Assembly (NCBI RefSeq): GCF_020164745.1
Contig: NZ_JAIUGV010000011.1
Coordinates: forward strand, 62,001 to 126,000
Direction of reading: 5' to 3'
DNA: 64,000 nt
Origin: Mesorhizobium sp. ES1-4
Lineage (GTDB): Bacteria > Pseudomonadota > Alphaproteobacteria > Rhizobiales > Rhizobiaceae
The notes beneath the pieces were generated by a model. That model was not told the origin of the DNA. It made no database searches and saw only the letters and a list, made by a program, of their open reading frames with translations. This document shows, piece after piece, positions 39,317 through 49,361 of the stretch (positions are counted from its first letter, which is position 1; each line of letters opens with the position of its first letter). The translations under genes were made by a program, and so were the position numbers.

Positions 39317-39697
39317 ATGGGACGCTTTGCCGTCATCACGATGACCGAAAAGGCCGCCGAGCGGGTCCGCGAGATCGTCGCCACGCGCGACAACGCGCAT
39401 GGCATTCGGCTTGGCATCAAGAAGGGTGGCTGCGCCGGCATGGAATATACGGTCGATCTGGTCACCGAACCCAATACCAAGGACGACCATGTCGAGCGCG
39501 ACGGCGCCCATGTCTATGTTGCGCCGGAAGCGGCCCTGTTCCTGTTCGGTACCGAGATGGATTTCGAGCAGACGACGCTGCGCACCGGCTTCACTTTCCA
39601 CAACCCGAACCAAAGCTCGGCTTGTGGCTGCGGCGAATCGGTCGAGTTGAAGCCGGCGGACCTGAAGGCACTGGCCGAAGCACGCGCCTCGGCCTGA
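39317..39697 (+). CDS. sufA: A-type Fe-S carrier SufA/IscA
   Basis: HesB/IscA-family carrier of 126 residues that takes clusters from the scaffold to apo-proteins. All three cluster ligands are present: Cys39 in KKGGCAGMEY and Cys103 and Cys105 in ACGCGES. AGGAAAAG sets the start. It is 101 bases after the sufT-like gene and ends the operon; a repeat element with a strong inverted pair follows. Confidence 0.95.
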   Translation: MGRFAVITMTEKAAERVREIVATRDNAHGIRLGIKKGGCAGMEYTVDLVTEPNTKDDHVERDGAHVYVAPEAALFLFGTEMDFEQTTLRTGFTFHNPNQSSACGCGESVELKPADLKALAEARASA

Positions 39698-39704
39698 GCC
39701 CTTC

Positions 39705-39813
39705 CTTCGCCCCGTTTACGTTGGCCCGAAGGGCCGGATGAGGGGCAGCGCCAGCCTCTACACCATTCGCCTGGCCTGCCTGCCGGAATCTTCTCCCCGT
39801 AAACGGGGCGAAG
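39705..39813. repeat. Interspersed repeat element with inverted ends
   Basis: CTTCGCCCCGTTTACG (39705-39720) is the exact reverse complement of CGTAAACGGGGCGAAG (39798-39813). Between them are a small hairpin GGCCC-gaa-GGGCC (39723-39735) and the sequence GGATGAGGGGCAGCGCC, all features of the short mosaic repeats common between genes in Mesorhizobium and relatives. It may also terminate the suf operon on the plus strand and the Gfa-family gene on the minus strand. Confidence 0.75.
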
Positions 39814-39816
39814 AAG

Positions 39817-40314
39817 CTACTCCACCCACATGCCTGTCCGTTTGTGCCAGTCGGCGATCGATTCCTCGGGGTAGAGGTCGAACGCCTTGTCGCGCTTGCC
39901 GATCTCGGGCTCGACCCAGTTCGCCTTGTATTTCAGCATCAGATGCACCTTTTCGGGCGGCTTCGGCAGGTTGCTGTCAATCGCCGAGGCGAAGGGATGG
40001 ATCAGATCCGGCCAGGTCGGATCGTAGAGCCAGAGCGCCGACCCGCATTTGCGGCAGAAGTTGCGCTCCCCGGTCGAGACCTCGCAGTGGGGGCGCTCGT
40101 CGTCTTCGATCTCGGCCCGATAGACACCGAGGCTTTTCTTGCCCCTGATGTTCAGCGTCTCGTAATCGGCGCCGAGATTGATGGCGTAACCGCCGCCGCC
40201 TTGCTGCTTGCGGCAGATCGAGCAGTAGCACAGCATGAACGGCACCGGCGTGTGGCTTTCCACTTCGAAGCGCACGGCGTTGCAGCGACAGGATCCCTTG
40301 AGAAGAAGCGGCAT
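39817..40314 (-). CDS. GFA/CENP-V-family zinc protein
   Basis: A 165-residue protein of the GFA family (glutathione-dependent formaldehyde-activating enzyme/CENP-V). The zinc-binding cysteines are CRC near residue 9, CYCSIC near residue 29 and CRKCG near residue 90. Most members have no proven activity, and formaldehyde metabolism is only one possibility. It converges with the suf operon across a repeat and diverges from the TfoX-like gene. Confidence 0.85.
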   Translation of the reverse strand: MPLLLKGSCRCNAVRFEVESHTPVPFMLCYCSICRKQQGGGGYAINLGADYETLNIRGKKSLGVYRAEIEDDERPHCEVSTGERNFCRKCGSALWLYDPTWPDLIHPFASAIDSNLPKPPEKVHLMLKYKANWVEPEIGKRDKAFDLYPEESIADWHKRTGMWVE

Positions 40315-40404
40315 GGCAAAAACTCCGACAGGACAGTTTCAACCTGTCAGCATGATCTTGGTTGCGGCGATGACAAGGCCAAATGCTGGTGACATGATCG
40401 CGGC

Positions 40405-40728
40405 ATGGACAATGAGCGCATCGCGGAACTGTTCGAGGGCCTTGGCCCGGTCAGCATCCGAAAACTGTTCGGCGGCAAGGGCATCTATTTCGACGGCGTC
40501 ATCGTCGCCATCGTGCTGCGCGGCGAATTGCTGCTGAAGGCCGACGAGCAGAGCGCGCCCGACTTCGAAGCCGCCGGTTGCCGGCAGTGGACCTACACCG
40601 GCACGCGTCACGGCAAGCTGGTGGCGATGCCTTATTGGAGTATTCCCGACAGCGCCTTTGACGATCCTGATGAAATGACGGAATGGGTGCGGCGCGCCTA
40701 TGAAGCCGGGCGGCGCGCCGGCAAGTAG
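40405..40728 (+). CDS. TfoX N-terminal-domain protein
   Basis: A 107-residue protein made of the TfoX N-terminal domain alone: MDNERIAELFEGLGPVSIRKLFGG, then YFDGVIVAIVLRGELLLKADE and a C-terminal WVRRAYEAGRRAG. TfoX of gammaproteobacteria regulates competence, but short stand-alone members in alphaproteobacteria have no known role. It diverges from the GFA-family gene. A repeat element begins right after its stop. Confidence 0.85.
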   Translation: MDNERIAELFEGLGPVSIRKLFGGKGIYFDGVIVAIVLRGELLLKADEQSAPDFEAAGCRQWTYTGTRHGKLVAMPYWSIPDSAFDDPDEMTEWVRRAYEAGRRAGK

Positions 40729-40731
40729 ATT

Positions 40732-40862
40732 CCCGCTAGCGCGGGCCGCCCCCTCGCCGTTGACGCCGCAAGCTCCTCTCCCCTCGGGGAGAGGTCGGAT
40801 TGCCCCGCATTGCCCCTTTGCAATTCGGTCTTGGCAATCCGGGTGAGGGGGGACTTTCTTGG
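40732..40862. repeat. Second interspersed repeat element with strong hairpins
   Basis: CCCGC-tagc-GCGGG (40732-40745) is followed by a 9-bp perfect hairpin CCTCTCCCC-tc-GGGGAGAGG (40775-40794), and ATTGCC/GGCAAT mirror-like pieces and GGGTGAGGGGG close the element. The build resembles the repeat at 39705 though the sequence differs. It probably also terminates psuG on the minus strand. Confidence 0.65.
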
Positions 40863-40867
40863 CGGTC

Positions 40868-41785
40868 CTACAGCGCCTTCGCTATCTCTGCCGCCAGCCT
40901 GGCATTGTTCTCGACCAGCGCGATGTTGGTTTTCAGGCTACGGCCGCCGGTGAGTTCGAGGATTTTTCCCAGCAGGAACGGCGTCACCGCCTTGCCGGTA
41001 ACGTTGAGGGCTTCGGCCGCCTTCTGCGCGGCTTCGATGTAGCCGGCCATTTCTTCAGCGGGGATTTCGTGGTTTTCCGGCACCGGATTGGCGATGAGCA
41101 TGCCGCCGCCAAGCCCCAGCGCCAGCCGCGTCTTGTAGAAATGCGCGATGTCCTCCGGCTTATACAGGGTCAATGGCGCGCGGAACGGCGACTGCCGCGA
41201 CCAGAAGGCCGGCATGGTCTCGCAGCCATGGCCGACCACGGGCACGCCGCGCGTCTCCAGCACTTCAAGCGTCTTTTCGATGTCGAGGATGGCCTTGGCG
41301 CCGGCGGACACGACGATGACCGGTGTGCGCGCCAGTTCATCGAGGTCGGCCGAGATGTCGAAACTCTTTTCCGCGCCCTTGTGCACGCCGCCAATACCGC
41401 CGGTGGCGAACACTTTTATCCCAACCATGTCAGCCGCGATCATGGTCGCCGCGACCGTGGTGCCGCCCGTGCGCCCTTGCGCGACCGCGAAGCCGATGTC
41501 GGCGCGCGACAGCTTCATGGCGTCACCCGTCATGGCCAGCGATTCGCGCTCGCCGTCGGAAAGGCCGATCTTGATGCGGCCGCCAACCACCGCGATCGTT
41601 GCCGGCACCGCGCCGCCGTCGCTGATGATCTTTTCGACATTCGCCGCCATGGCGCCATTGTCGGGGTAGGGCATGCCATGGGTGATGATGGTGCTCTCCA
41701 GCGCCACCACCGGTCGGCCGGCGGCCAGGGCCTGCGCCACCGGTGCGTGGACATCGATGAAAAGGCGGGCGGTCTCTGGGGTCAT
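40868..41785 (-). CDS. psuG: Pseudouridine-5'-phosphate glycosidase
   Basis: Splits pseudouridine 5'-phosphate into uracil and ribose 5-phosphate; 305 residues. The catalytic Glu30 in ALESTIITHGMPYP, Asp147 in ISADLDEL and nucleophile Lys164 in VSAGAKAILD match E31, D149 and K166 of the E. coli enzyme. GGAG seven bases before the ATG at 41785 sets the start; the frame extends nine codons further. The kinase gene upstream makes the substrate, so the two form a pseudouridine breakdown operon. Confidence 0.93.
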   Translation of the reverse strand: MTPETARLFIDVHAPVAQALAAGRPVVALESTIITHGMPYPDNGAMAANVEKIISDGGAVPATIAVVGGRIKIGLSDGERESLAMTGDAMKLSRADIGFAVAQGRTGGTTVAATMIAADMVGIKVFATGGIGGVHKGAEKSFDISADLDELARTPVIVVSAGAKAILDIEKTLEVLETRGVPVVGHGCETMPAFWSRQSPFRAPLTLYKPEDIAHFYKTRLALGLGGGMLIANPVPENHEIPAEEMAGYIEAAQKAAEALNVTGKAVTPFLLGKILELTGGRSLKTNIALVENNARLAAEIAKAL

Positions 41786-41856
41786 CTCAAATCTCCAATC
41801 GCGGCGCATCAATCAGAGCGCGTAAACGTCACTGCGGCGCTATGAATTTGCCGGTC

Positions 41857-42801
41857 TCATGCCACTTCCCTGGCATCCGGCACAAGGGCCAGCGCTTCCG
41901 CGAAGCTCGCCGCGGTGAATTCGGGCACCGCGTTGGCGCTTTCGATGGCCAGTGTCGCCGCCGCGACGCCTTCGCGCAGGGCCTGGCGCAGCGGCAGGCC
42001 GCGCAGCAGCGCCGCGACCGTCGCACCCGCCAGCGCGTCGCCCGCGCCGGTGACATCGGCGACTTTTCTGGGAGCAGGCGGCAGGATCGAAAAGGCGCCT
42101 GTGTCGTCGAAACCCAGCACAGGACCACTGCCTGCCGTGACCACGCCGCTGGTAAGCCCGCTGCATCGCAAGCCGTCGATCACTTCCCGCTCGGCGGCAC
42201 TTGCATTGACGCCGGCCAGAACAACGGCCTCCCGCCGGTTCATGAACAGCTGGGCCAGCCCGCCGAGCACCGGTATCAGCCGCGTCACCTTGGCCGGTGA
42301 AATCGCGATGGCGAAAACCGGTCTACCCGCGGCAAGCGACAGCAGCCGCTCCAGCGCGGCCGACGGCAGATTGGCGTCGCACAGGATGGCATCGGCGGCG
42401 GCCACCTCCTGGCGTATCCTGGAACGCCGGATCTGCTTGGGAAAAGCTAGGTCGTACAGCGCCATGTCGGCAAAACCGACGATCAATTCGCCTTCGCGGT
42501 CGATCAGTGCGGTGTAGCTCGGCGTGGCACGGTCGAGGAACACCGCCGACAGGTCGACGATGCCTGCCTCCGCAATGGCCCGTGAAACCGTGTCGGCCGA
42601 CGCATCGCCGCCGCGCACCGACAGTAGCGAAGCCGAGACACCACGGCGCACCGTGCTGCGCAGCGCGTTGAAGACGCCACCGCCGACATCCTCGCGCATC
42701 GTGCCGGGATTGGAGGCTGCCGGCACATAAGGACCGGACACCTGGCCACGCCGGTCTATGTGGGCACCGCCCACCGCCAGTATCTTCGCGGATTTCACCA
42801 T
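41857..42801 (-). CDS. psuK: PfkB-family kinase, probable pseudouridine kinase
   Basis: Carbohydrate kinase of 314 residues with the PfkB pattern: AVGGAHIDRRGQV at the N-terminus, GGGVFNALRSTVRRG in place of signature 1, and the catalytic DVTGAGDALAGATV near residue 255. Adjacent psuG (71 bases downstream) makes pseudouridine kinase the best assignment. The start at 42801 (MVKSAKILAVGGAH) lacks a strong ribosome site. Confidence 0.82.
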   Translation of the reverse strand: MVKSAKILAVGGAHIDRRGQVSGPYVPAASNPGTMREDVGGGVFNALRSTVRRGVSASLLSVRGGDASADTVSRAIAEAGIVDLSAVFLDRATPSYTALIDREGELIVGFADMALYDLAFPKQIRRSRIRQEVAAADAILCDANLPSAALERLLSLAAGRPVFAIAISPAKVTRLIPVLGGLAQLFMNRREAVVLAGVNASAAEREVIDGLRCSGLTSGVVTAGSGPVLGFDDTGAFSILPPAPRKVADVTGAGDALAGATVAALLRGLPLRQALREGVAAATLAIESANAVPEFTAASFAEALALVPDAREVA

Positions 42802-42997
42802 GGCGGCGATATGACCTTTGTTGTTGCAGGCGCACAAGCGCTAGAGTGCGCGACAGAGCTTCGCATGCAGGACGGCGATTCGGCGGAACAGGACAATCGA
42901 GCGGTTCCGCCCAATTTGGGCCTGTTCCTGCCAGGGTTCGCGAGACAAAAAAAGAACAGATCGGAATATCTCTTGATTTTCAGTCGGTTGTCGCCCC

Positions 42998-43026
42998 TTG
43001 CCAAATGAGAACAAAAAAGGTACAAA
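42998..43026 (+). promoter_or_regulatory. Predicted recA promoter
   Basis: TTGCCA (42998-43003) and TACAAA (43021-43026) are exactly 17 bases apart, matching the -35 at five and the -10 at four of six positions. The candidate SOS box fills the spacer, the classical arrangement for LexA repression. Confidence 0.6.
43009..43023 (+). promoter_or_regulatory. Candidate LexA (SOS) box of recA
   Basis: GAAC-aaaaaag-GTAC fits the alphaproteobacterial LexA site GAAC-N7-GAAC with one mismatch. It lies between the predicted -35 and -10 boxes, 59 bases before the recA start. Confidence 0.6.
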
Positions 43027-43081
43027 GTGGCAGGGATTACGGATTGTCCGGCCTTCATTGACGACCAAGGGGTGATGTATC

Positions 43082-44182
<1,101 letters not shown>

Positions 44183-44259
44183 GGCAACAGCCAGAGTTTG
44201 GCCATAAATCCAGCCTATTATCTGACGCTTAAGTAATAGAGTTCTTTAGTACCGCGTTC

Positions 44260-44296
44260 AAAACCGCCGGCCTTCGCGCCGGCGGTTTTCGTTTTT
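44260..44296 (+). terminator. Terminator of recA
   Basis: A 12-bp perfect stem AAAACCGCCGGC / GCCGGCGGTTTT with a 6-nt loop is followed by CGTTTTT, 78 bases after the recA stop. Confidence 0.93.
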
Positions 44297-44402
44297 AGGG
44301 ACTGGCAAACTCCTGGATTGGCCCAATTCCGTGTTTCTGGACAGGGTCGGGCGTGCCCGCTAAAAGGCCAAGTCTATTTTCTGAAAAAGCAGAGACCAGT
44401 TT

Positions 44403-44425
44403 CCGCCGGCTGCGCCGGCGGTTTT
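44403..44425 (+). terminator. Second hairpin with T tract in the alaS leader
   Basis: CCGCCGGC-tgc-GCCGGCGG is followed by TTTTC and lies 19 bases before the alaS start codon. The stem repeats that of the recA terminator. It may be a backup terminator copy or an attenuator controlling alaS. Confidence 0.6.
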
Positions 44426-44443
44426 CGCGAAGAGGCAGCAGTC

Positions 44444-47110
44444 ATGAGTGGCGTGAACGAGATCCGGTCGACATTCCTCGACTATTTCCGCAAGGAGGGG
44501 CACGAAGTCGTGGCCTCGAGCCCGCTCGTGCCGCGCAACGATCCGACCTTGATGTTCACCAATGCCGGCATGGTGCAGTTCAAGAACGTCTTCACCGGTT
44601 TGGAGAAGCGGTCCTATTCGCGCGCCACCACTGCCCAAAAGAGCGTTCGCGCCGGCGGCAAACACAACGACCTCGACAATGTCGGCTATACCGCGCGCCA
44701 CCTGACCTTTTTCGAGATGCTCGGCAATTTCTCCTTCGGCGATTATTTCAAGGAGCGCGCCGTCGAGCTTGCCTGGAACCTGATCACCAGGGAATTCGGG
44801 CTGAGGAAGGACAAGCTACTGGTCACCGTCTACCACACGGATGATGAGGCGGCCGGCTTCTGGAAGAAGATCGCCGGTTTCTCCGACGATCGCATCATCC
44901 GCATCCCGACCTCCGACAATTTCTGGGCGATGGGCGATACCGGACCTTGCGGGCCGTGCTCGGAAATCTTCATCGATCGCGGCGAGCACATCTGGGGTGG
45001 CCCTCCCGGCAGTCCCGAGGAGGACGGCGATCGGTTCCTCGAATTCTGGAACCTGGTGTTCATGCAGTATGAGCAGGTGACGAAAGAGGAGCGCATCGAC
45101 CTGCCGCGCCCGTCGATCGACACCGGCATGGGCCTGGAGCGCATGGCGTCCATCCTGCAGGGCGTGGAAAGCGTCTTCGAAACCGACCTGTTCCGGCACC
45201 TGATCGACGCGGCGTCCTCGGCGCTTGGGCGCGCGCCTGATTCGGAAACGGTTGCGTCCTACCGCGTCATTGCCGATCACCTGCGCTCGTCCGCCTTCCT
45301 GGTCGCCGACGGTGTGCTGCCGTCGAATGAAGGCCGCGGCTATGTGCTGCGCCGCATCATGCGCCGCGCCATGCGCCATGCGCAGTTGCTCGGTGCCCGC
45401 GATCCTTTGATGTGGAAGCTGGTGCCGGCGCTGGTGCGCGAGATGGGCCAGGCCTATCCGGAACTGGTGCGCGGCGAGACGATGATTACCGAGACCCTGA
45501 AACTCGAGGAGACGCGGTTCCGCAAGACACTGGTGCGCGGTCTCGGGCTGCTGTCCGAAGCGACGGAGAAGCTCGGCGCCGGTGATATGCTGGATGGCGA
45601 GACGGCATTCAAGCTCTACGACACCTATGGCTTCCCGCTCGACCTGACGCAGGACGCGCTGCGCCAGCGCAACATCTCGGTTAATCTTTCCGGCTTCACC
45701 GATGCGATGGAGCAGCAGAGGGCGGAGGCGCGTAAGCACTGGGCCGGGTCAGGCGAGGCCGCCACCGAGACGGTCTGGTTCCCCATCCGCGAGAAGACAG
45801 GCGCCACCGAATTCCTCGGCTACGAGACAGAGGAAGCGGAAGGTCTCGTCCAGGCGCTGGTCAAGGACGGCAAGACCGTCGATAGCGCCGGCAAGGGTGA
45901 GGCGATTGCCGTGGTCGTCAACCAGACGCCGTTCTATGCCGAATCCGGCGGCCAGATGGGTGATACCGGCGTCATTTCCGGCGAAGGCTTCGCGATCGAG
46001 ATCTCCGATACGCAGAAGAAGGCCGATGGGCTGTTCGTCCATATCGGCAAGGTGACGAACGGCACGGTCAAGCCAGGTGCCGCGGTCGAGTTGAAGGTCG
46101 ACCATAACAGGCGCTCCAGGCTACGCGCGAACCATTCGGCGACGCATCTGATCCACGAGGCGCTGCGCGAAGTGCTGGGCACGCATGTCGCCCAGAAGGG
46201 CTCGCTGGTCGCGCCCGAGCGCCTGCGCTTCGACATCTCGCACAACAAGCCGATCTCGGCCGAGGAACTCGAAGAAGTCGAGCGCATGTCCAACGAGATC
46301 GTCGTGCAGAACGGCCCGGTGACCACGCGGCTGATGTCGGTCGACGACGCCATTGCCGAGGGCGCCATGGCGCTGTTCGGCGAGAAGTATGGCGACGAGG
46401 TGCGCGTCGTCTCCATGGGCACCGGCTTGCACGGCGCCAAGGCCAACCGGCCCTATTCGGTCGAGCTATGCGGCGGCACGCATGTCAGGGCGACCGGCGA
46501 TATCGGCCTGGTGCGCATCGTCTCGGACAGCGCGGTCGCCGCCGGGGTCCGGCGCATCGAGGCGCTGACCGGCGAAGCCGCGCGCAGGCATCTGGACGAG
46601 CAGGATCGGCGCCTGAAGACGGCGGCGGCAACGCTGAAGATTTCACCGGCCGACGTGCCCGCGCGTGTCGAAGCGCTGCTCGAAGAGCGCAAGAAGCTCG
46701 AAAAGGAGTTGACCGAAGCGCGCAAGAAACTGGCGCTGGGCGGCGGCGCGGGAGCTGGTGCGCCCGCTGAGAACGAAGTGGTCGCGGGTGTCGGCTTCCT
46801 CGGCAAGGCAGTCTCCGGCGTCTCGCCGAAGGATCTGAAGCCGCTGGCCGATGCCGGCAAGACTTCGCTCGGCTCCGGCGTCGTTGTTTTCGTCGGCGCC
46901 GGCGAGGACAACAAGGCGAGCGTCGTGGTTGCCGTGACCGATGATCTCGTCGGCCGCTTCAGCGCCGTCGACCTGGTGCGCGTGGCGTCCGCCGCATTGG
47001 GTGGACAGGGCGGCGGCGGGCGGCCCGACATGGCACAGGCAGGCGGTCCGGATGCGTCGAAGGCCAATGACGCGATCGCCGCGGTGAGGGCCGCGCTCGA
47101 AGCAGCATGA
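44444..47110 (+). CDS. alaS: Alanyl-tRNA synthetase
   Basis: Class II synthetase of 888 residues that charges tRNA-Ala and edits Ser/Gly errors. The aminoacylation domain starts at NEIRSTFLDYFRKEGHE. Zinc and editing ligands are His564 and His568 in HSATHLIHE and Cys676 and His680 in CGGTHV, close to E. coli numbering (564/568/666/670). The C-terminal DHHA1 domain ends with GGGGRPDMAQAGG. AGAGG upstream of the ATG at 44444 sets the start; the in-frame region from 44318 is leader with two hairpins. Confidence 0.96.
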   Translation: MSGVNEIRSTFLDYFRKEGHEVVASSPLVPRNDPTLMFTNAGMVQFKNVFTGLEKRSYSRATTAQKSVRAGGKHNDLDNVGYTARHLTFFEMLGNFSFGDYFKERAVELAWNLITREFGLRKDKLLVTVYHTDDEAAGFWKKIAGFSDDRIIRIPTSDNFWAMGDTGPCGPCSEIFIDRGEHIWGGPPGSPEEDGDRFLEFWNLVFMQYEQVTKEERIDLPRPSIDTGMGLERMASILQGVESVFETDLFRHLIDAASSALGRAPDSETVASYRVIADHLRSSAFLVADGVLPSNEGRGYVLRRIMRRAMRHAQLLGARDPLMWKLVPALVREMGQAYPELVRGETMITETLKLEETRFRKTLVRGLGLLSEATEKLGAGDMLDGETAFKLYDTYGFPLDLTQDALRQRNISVNLSGFTDAMEQQRAEARKHWAGSGEAATETVWFPIREKTGATEFLGYETEEAEGLVQALVKDGKTVDSAGKGEAIAVVVNQTPFYAESGGQMGDTGVISGEGFAIEISDTQKKADGLFVHIGKVTNGTVKPGAAVELKVDHNRRSRLRANHSATHLIHEALREVLGTHVAQKGSLVAPERLRFDISHNKPISAEELEEVERMSNEIVVQNGPVTTRLMSVDDAIAEGAMALFGEKYGDEVRVVSMGTGLHGAKANRPYSVELCGGTHVRATGDIGLVRIVSDSAVAAGVRRIEALTGEAARRHLDEQDRRLKTAAATLKISPADVPARVEALLEERKKLEKELTEARKKLALGGGAGAGAPAENEVVAGVGFLGKAVSGVSPKDLKPLADAGKTSLGSGVVVFVGAGEDNKASVVVAVTDDLVGRFSAVDLVRVASAALGGQGGGGRPDMAQAGGPDASKANDAIAAVRAALEAA

Positions 47111-47236
47111 TCGATTGCGGTTGGGCAATCGCTTCGGGGCGAATTGCTTTGTATTGAGGGGTGGCGCAGGCGTCGACGGTTCCCCCGCCGATCGGCCTCC
47201 TTCGAGGGCGGGACCACGATTGCGGCCGTCGCCGGA

Positions 47237-47875
47237 TCAATCGGGCTGCGCGGTATGCGTGAAGCTCGGGCGAGCAGCGATGCGCGCGTACCAGTCGCTC
47301 ATGCCGGAGAAACGGGCGAGCAGTTCGCGCCCATCGGCAACCTTGACGAAATAGCCGATAATCGGCGCGGCATGCAGGTCGGCGAGCGTCAACTGGTCGC
47401 CGAGCAGCCATGGTCCTTCCACCTTTAGTGACATCAGAACCTTGAGCACCGTCTCCGCGTGGCGCAGGCCGTCGGCGATCAAGCTTTCCTCGGGCGCCTC
47501 CTTCTCCAGCCGCTCGACCGCGACGTCCCAGACCATCGCCCGGTAGCCGTAGGCGTCGAGCATGCCGATGATCTGGCCCATCCTGGCGCGGCCGCGCGCG
47601 TCGCGGGGCTGTAAAGCCGGACCGTCGAACGCCTCGTCAACGTAGCGCGCGATCGCACTGGTCTCGAAGAGCCGGAAACCGTCATGCTCAAAAGCCGGGA
47701 TGCGGCCAAACGGGTGGTGTTCGAGATACCACGCCGGAATGCCGTCAGCGGCAAAGATGTCGAGCGGCACAAGCTCGTAGTCGATGCCTTTCTCCTCCAG
47801 CGCCATCCGTGCGATGCGCACGTAAACGCTGTAGTCCGCGCCGTAGAGCACCGGTTTGGTCATGCTGCCAGCCAT
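47237..47875 (-). CDS. Glutathione S-transferase family protein
   Basis: A 212-residue two-domain GST. The thioredoxin-fold half has VLYGADYSVYVRIARMALEEKG and the glutathione-binding PAFEHDGFRLFETSAIARYVD; the helical half has LLGDQLTLADLHAAPII with the conserved Asp. A Ser in the DYSVY turn is the likely catalytic residue. The GTG/ATG choice is not settled: an ATG at 47863 four codons later is equally possible. It is 63 bases upstream of the icd stop region on the same strand with a terminator between, so transcribed separately. Confidence 0.87.
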   Translation of the reverse strand: MAGSMTKPVLYGADYSVYVRIARMALEEKGIDYELVPLDIFAADGIPAWYLEHHPFGRIPAFEHDGFRLFETSAIARYVDEAFDGPALQPRDARGRARMGQIIGMLDAYGYRAMVWDVAVERLEKEAPEESLIADGLRHAETVLKVLMSLKVEGPWLLGDQLTLADLHAAPIIGYFVKVADGRELLARFSGMSDWYARIAARPSFTHTAQPD

Positions 47876-47895
47876 CGCTTTTGCTCTCGTTGGCC

Positions 47896-47926
47896 CAAAA
47901 TGCGAAGGCTCCTTTCGGAGCCTTCG
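47896..47926 (-). terminator. Terminator of icd (minus strand)
   Basis: CGAAGGCTCC pairs with GGAGCCTTCG (10 bp, 4-nt loop) 12 bases after the icd stop codon, and the minus strand continues CATTTTGGG. The T run is short but the stem is strong. Confidence 0.8.
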
Positions 47927-47938
47927 GCATGTTCGCGG

Positions 47939-49150
47939 TTACGCCATCGCCTTCTGCAGGTTCTCGTCGATCTTGTCGAGGAAGCCGGTGGTCGAGAGCC
48001 AGGGCTGGTCGGGGCCGATCAGCAATGACAGGTCCTTGGTCATGTAACCGCTCTCGACGGTCTGGATGCAGACCTTTTCCAGCGTCTCGGCGAAGCGTTT
48101 CAGTTCGGCGTTGTCGTCGAGCTTGGCGCGGTGCGCGAGGCCCCGCGTCCAGGCGAAGATCGAGGCGATCGAATTGGTCGAGGTTTCCTCGCCCTTCTGA
48201 TGCTGGCGGTAATGGCGGGTGACGGTGCCGTGCGCGGCTTCCGCTTCGACGGTCTTGCCATCCGGCGTCATCAGCACCGAGGTCATCAGGCCGAGCGAGC
48301 CGAAGCCTTGAGCCACCGTGTCGGACTGCACGTCGCCGTCATAGTTCTTGCAGGCCCAGACATAGCCGCCCGACCATTTCAGGCTCGATGCCACCATGTC
48401 GTCGATCAGGCGGTGCTCGTACCACAGCTTCTTCGACTTGAACTCGGCTTCGAATTCCGCCTCGTAGACTTCCTGGAAGATGTCCTTGAAGCGGCCATCA
48501 TAGGCCTTGAGGATGGTGTTCTTGGTCGACAGATAGACCGGATAATTGCGCAGCAGGCCGTAGTTCAGCGAGGCGCGCGCGAATTCGCGGATCGACTCGT
48601 CGAGATTGTACATGGCCATCGCAACGCCGGCGCCGGGCGCGTCGAACACGTCATGCTCGATCACCGTGCCGTCCTCGCCGACGAACTTGATCGTCAGCTT
48701 GCCCTTTCCGGGAAAGCGGAAATCGGTGGCGCGGTACTGGTCGCCGAAGGCATGGCGACCGACGATGATCGGCTTGGTCCAGCCTGGCACCAGGCGCGGC
48801 ACGTTCTTCATGATGATCGGCTCGCGGAAGATGGTGCCGCCGAGGATGTTGCGGATGGTGCCGTTGGGCGACTTCCACATCTTCTTCAGCTTGAACTCCT
48901 CGACGCGCTGTTCGTCGGGGGTGATGGTCGCGCATTTCACGCCGACGCCGTATTTCTTGATGGCGTTGGCCGAATCGATCGTCACCTGGTCGTTGGTGGC
49001 GTCGCGGTGCTCGATGCCGAGGTCGTAATATTCGAGCTTCAGGTCGAGATAAGGGTGGATCAGCTTGTCCTTGATGAACTGCCAGATGATGCGGGTCATC
49101 TCGTCGCCGTCGAGTTCGACGACCGGGTTCGCCACCTTGATCTTCGCCAT
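47939..49150 (-). CDS. icd: NADP-dependent isocitrate dehydrogenase
   Basis: TCA-cycle enzyme of 403 residues that oxidises isocitrate to 2-oxoglutarate with NADP. The N-terminus KIKVANPVVELDGDEMTRIIW and NDQVTIDSANAIKKYGVGVKCATITPD-type strands, LSTKNTILKAYDGRF and EAAHGTVTRHYRQH mark the homodimeric eukaryote-like subfamily used by rhizobia, not the E. coli type. GAGG precedes the ATG at 49150; 32 upstream in-frame codons are not coding. It diverges from trmJ. Confidence 0.96.
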   Translation of the reverse strand: MAKIKVANPVVELDGDEMTRIIWQFIKDKLIHPYLDLKLEYYDLGIEHRDATNDQVTIDSANAIKKYGVGVKCATITPDEQRVEEFKLKKMWKSPNGTIRNILGGTIFREPIIMKNVPRLVPGWTKPIIVGRHAFGDQYRATDFRFPGKGKLTIKFVGEDGTVIEHDVFDAPGAGVAMAMYNLDESIREFARASLNYGLLRNYPVYLSTKNTILKAYDGRFKDIFQEVYEAEFEAEFKSKKLWYEHRLIDDMVASSLKWSGGYVWACKNYDGDVQSDTVAQGFGSLGLMTSVLMTPDGKTVEAEAAHGTVTRHYRQHQKGEETSTNSIASIFAWTRGLAHRAKLDDNAELKRFAETLEKVCIQTVESGYMTKDLSLLIGPDQPWLSTTGFLDKIDENLQKAMA

Positions 49151-49361
49151 GGAAAGAATGCCTCGTTGTTGGGAATGGGACGGCCTTGCCCGCGTGGCGT
49201 TGGCCGGGGATGCCGCCCGTATATCAAAGCGCTTTTGGCCGCGCAAACGGCGATGGTCACGAATGTGCGGCCATGGCCGCCACCATTTGCGAATGCTTCA
49301 TTTTCGCGGCCGAATGTGGCAGGGACGCTGAAATGCCGCAAACAGCAGTTCATTGACGATC

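Noticed and set aside
42924..42947. A second SOS box (GTTC-N8-GTTC) upstream of recA
   Set aside because: Spacing is 8 bases, while the alphaproteobacterial site needs 7.
44318..44443. N-terminal extension of AlaS
   Set aside because: The in-frame start is TTG with no ribosome site, and the stretch contains hairpins with T tracts, so it is leader sequence.
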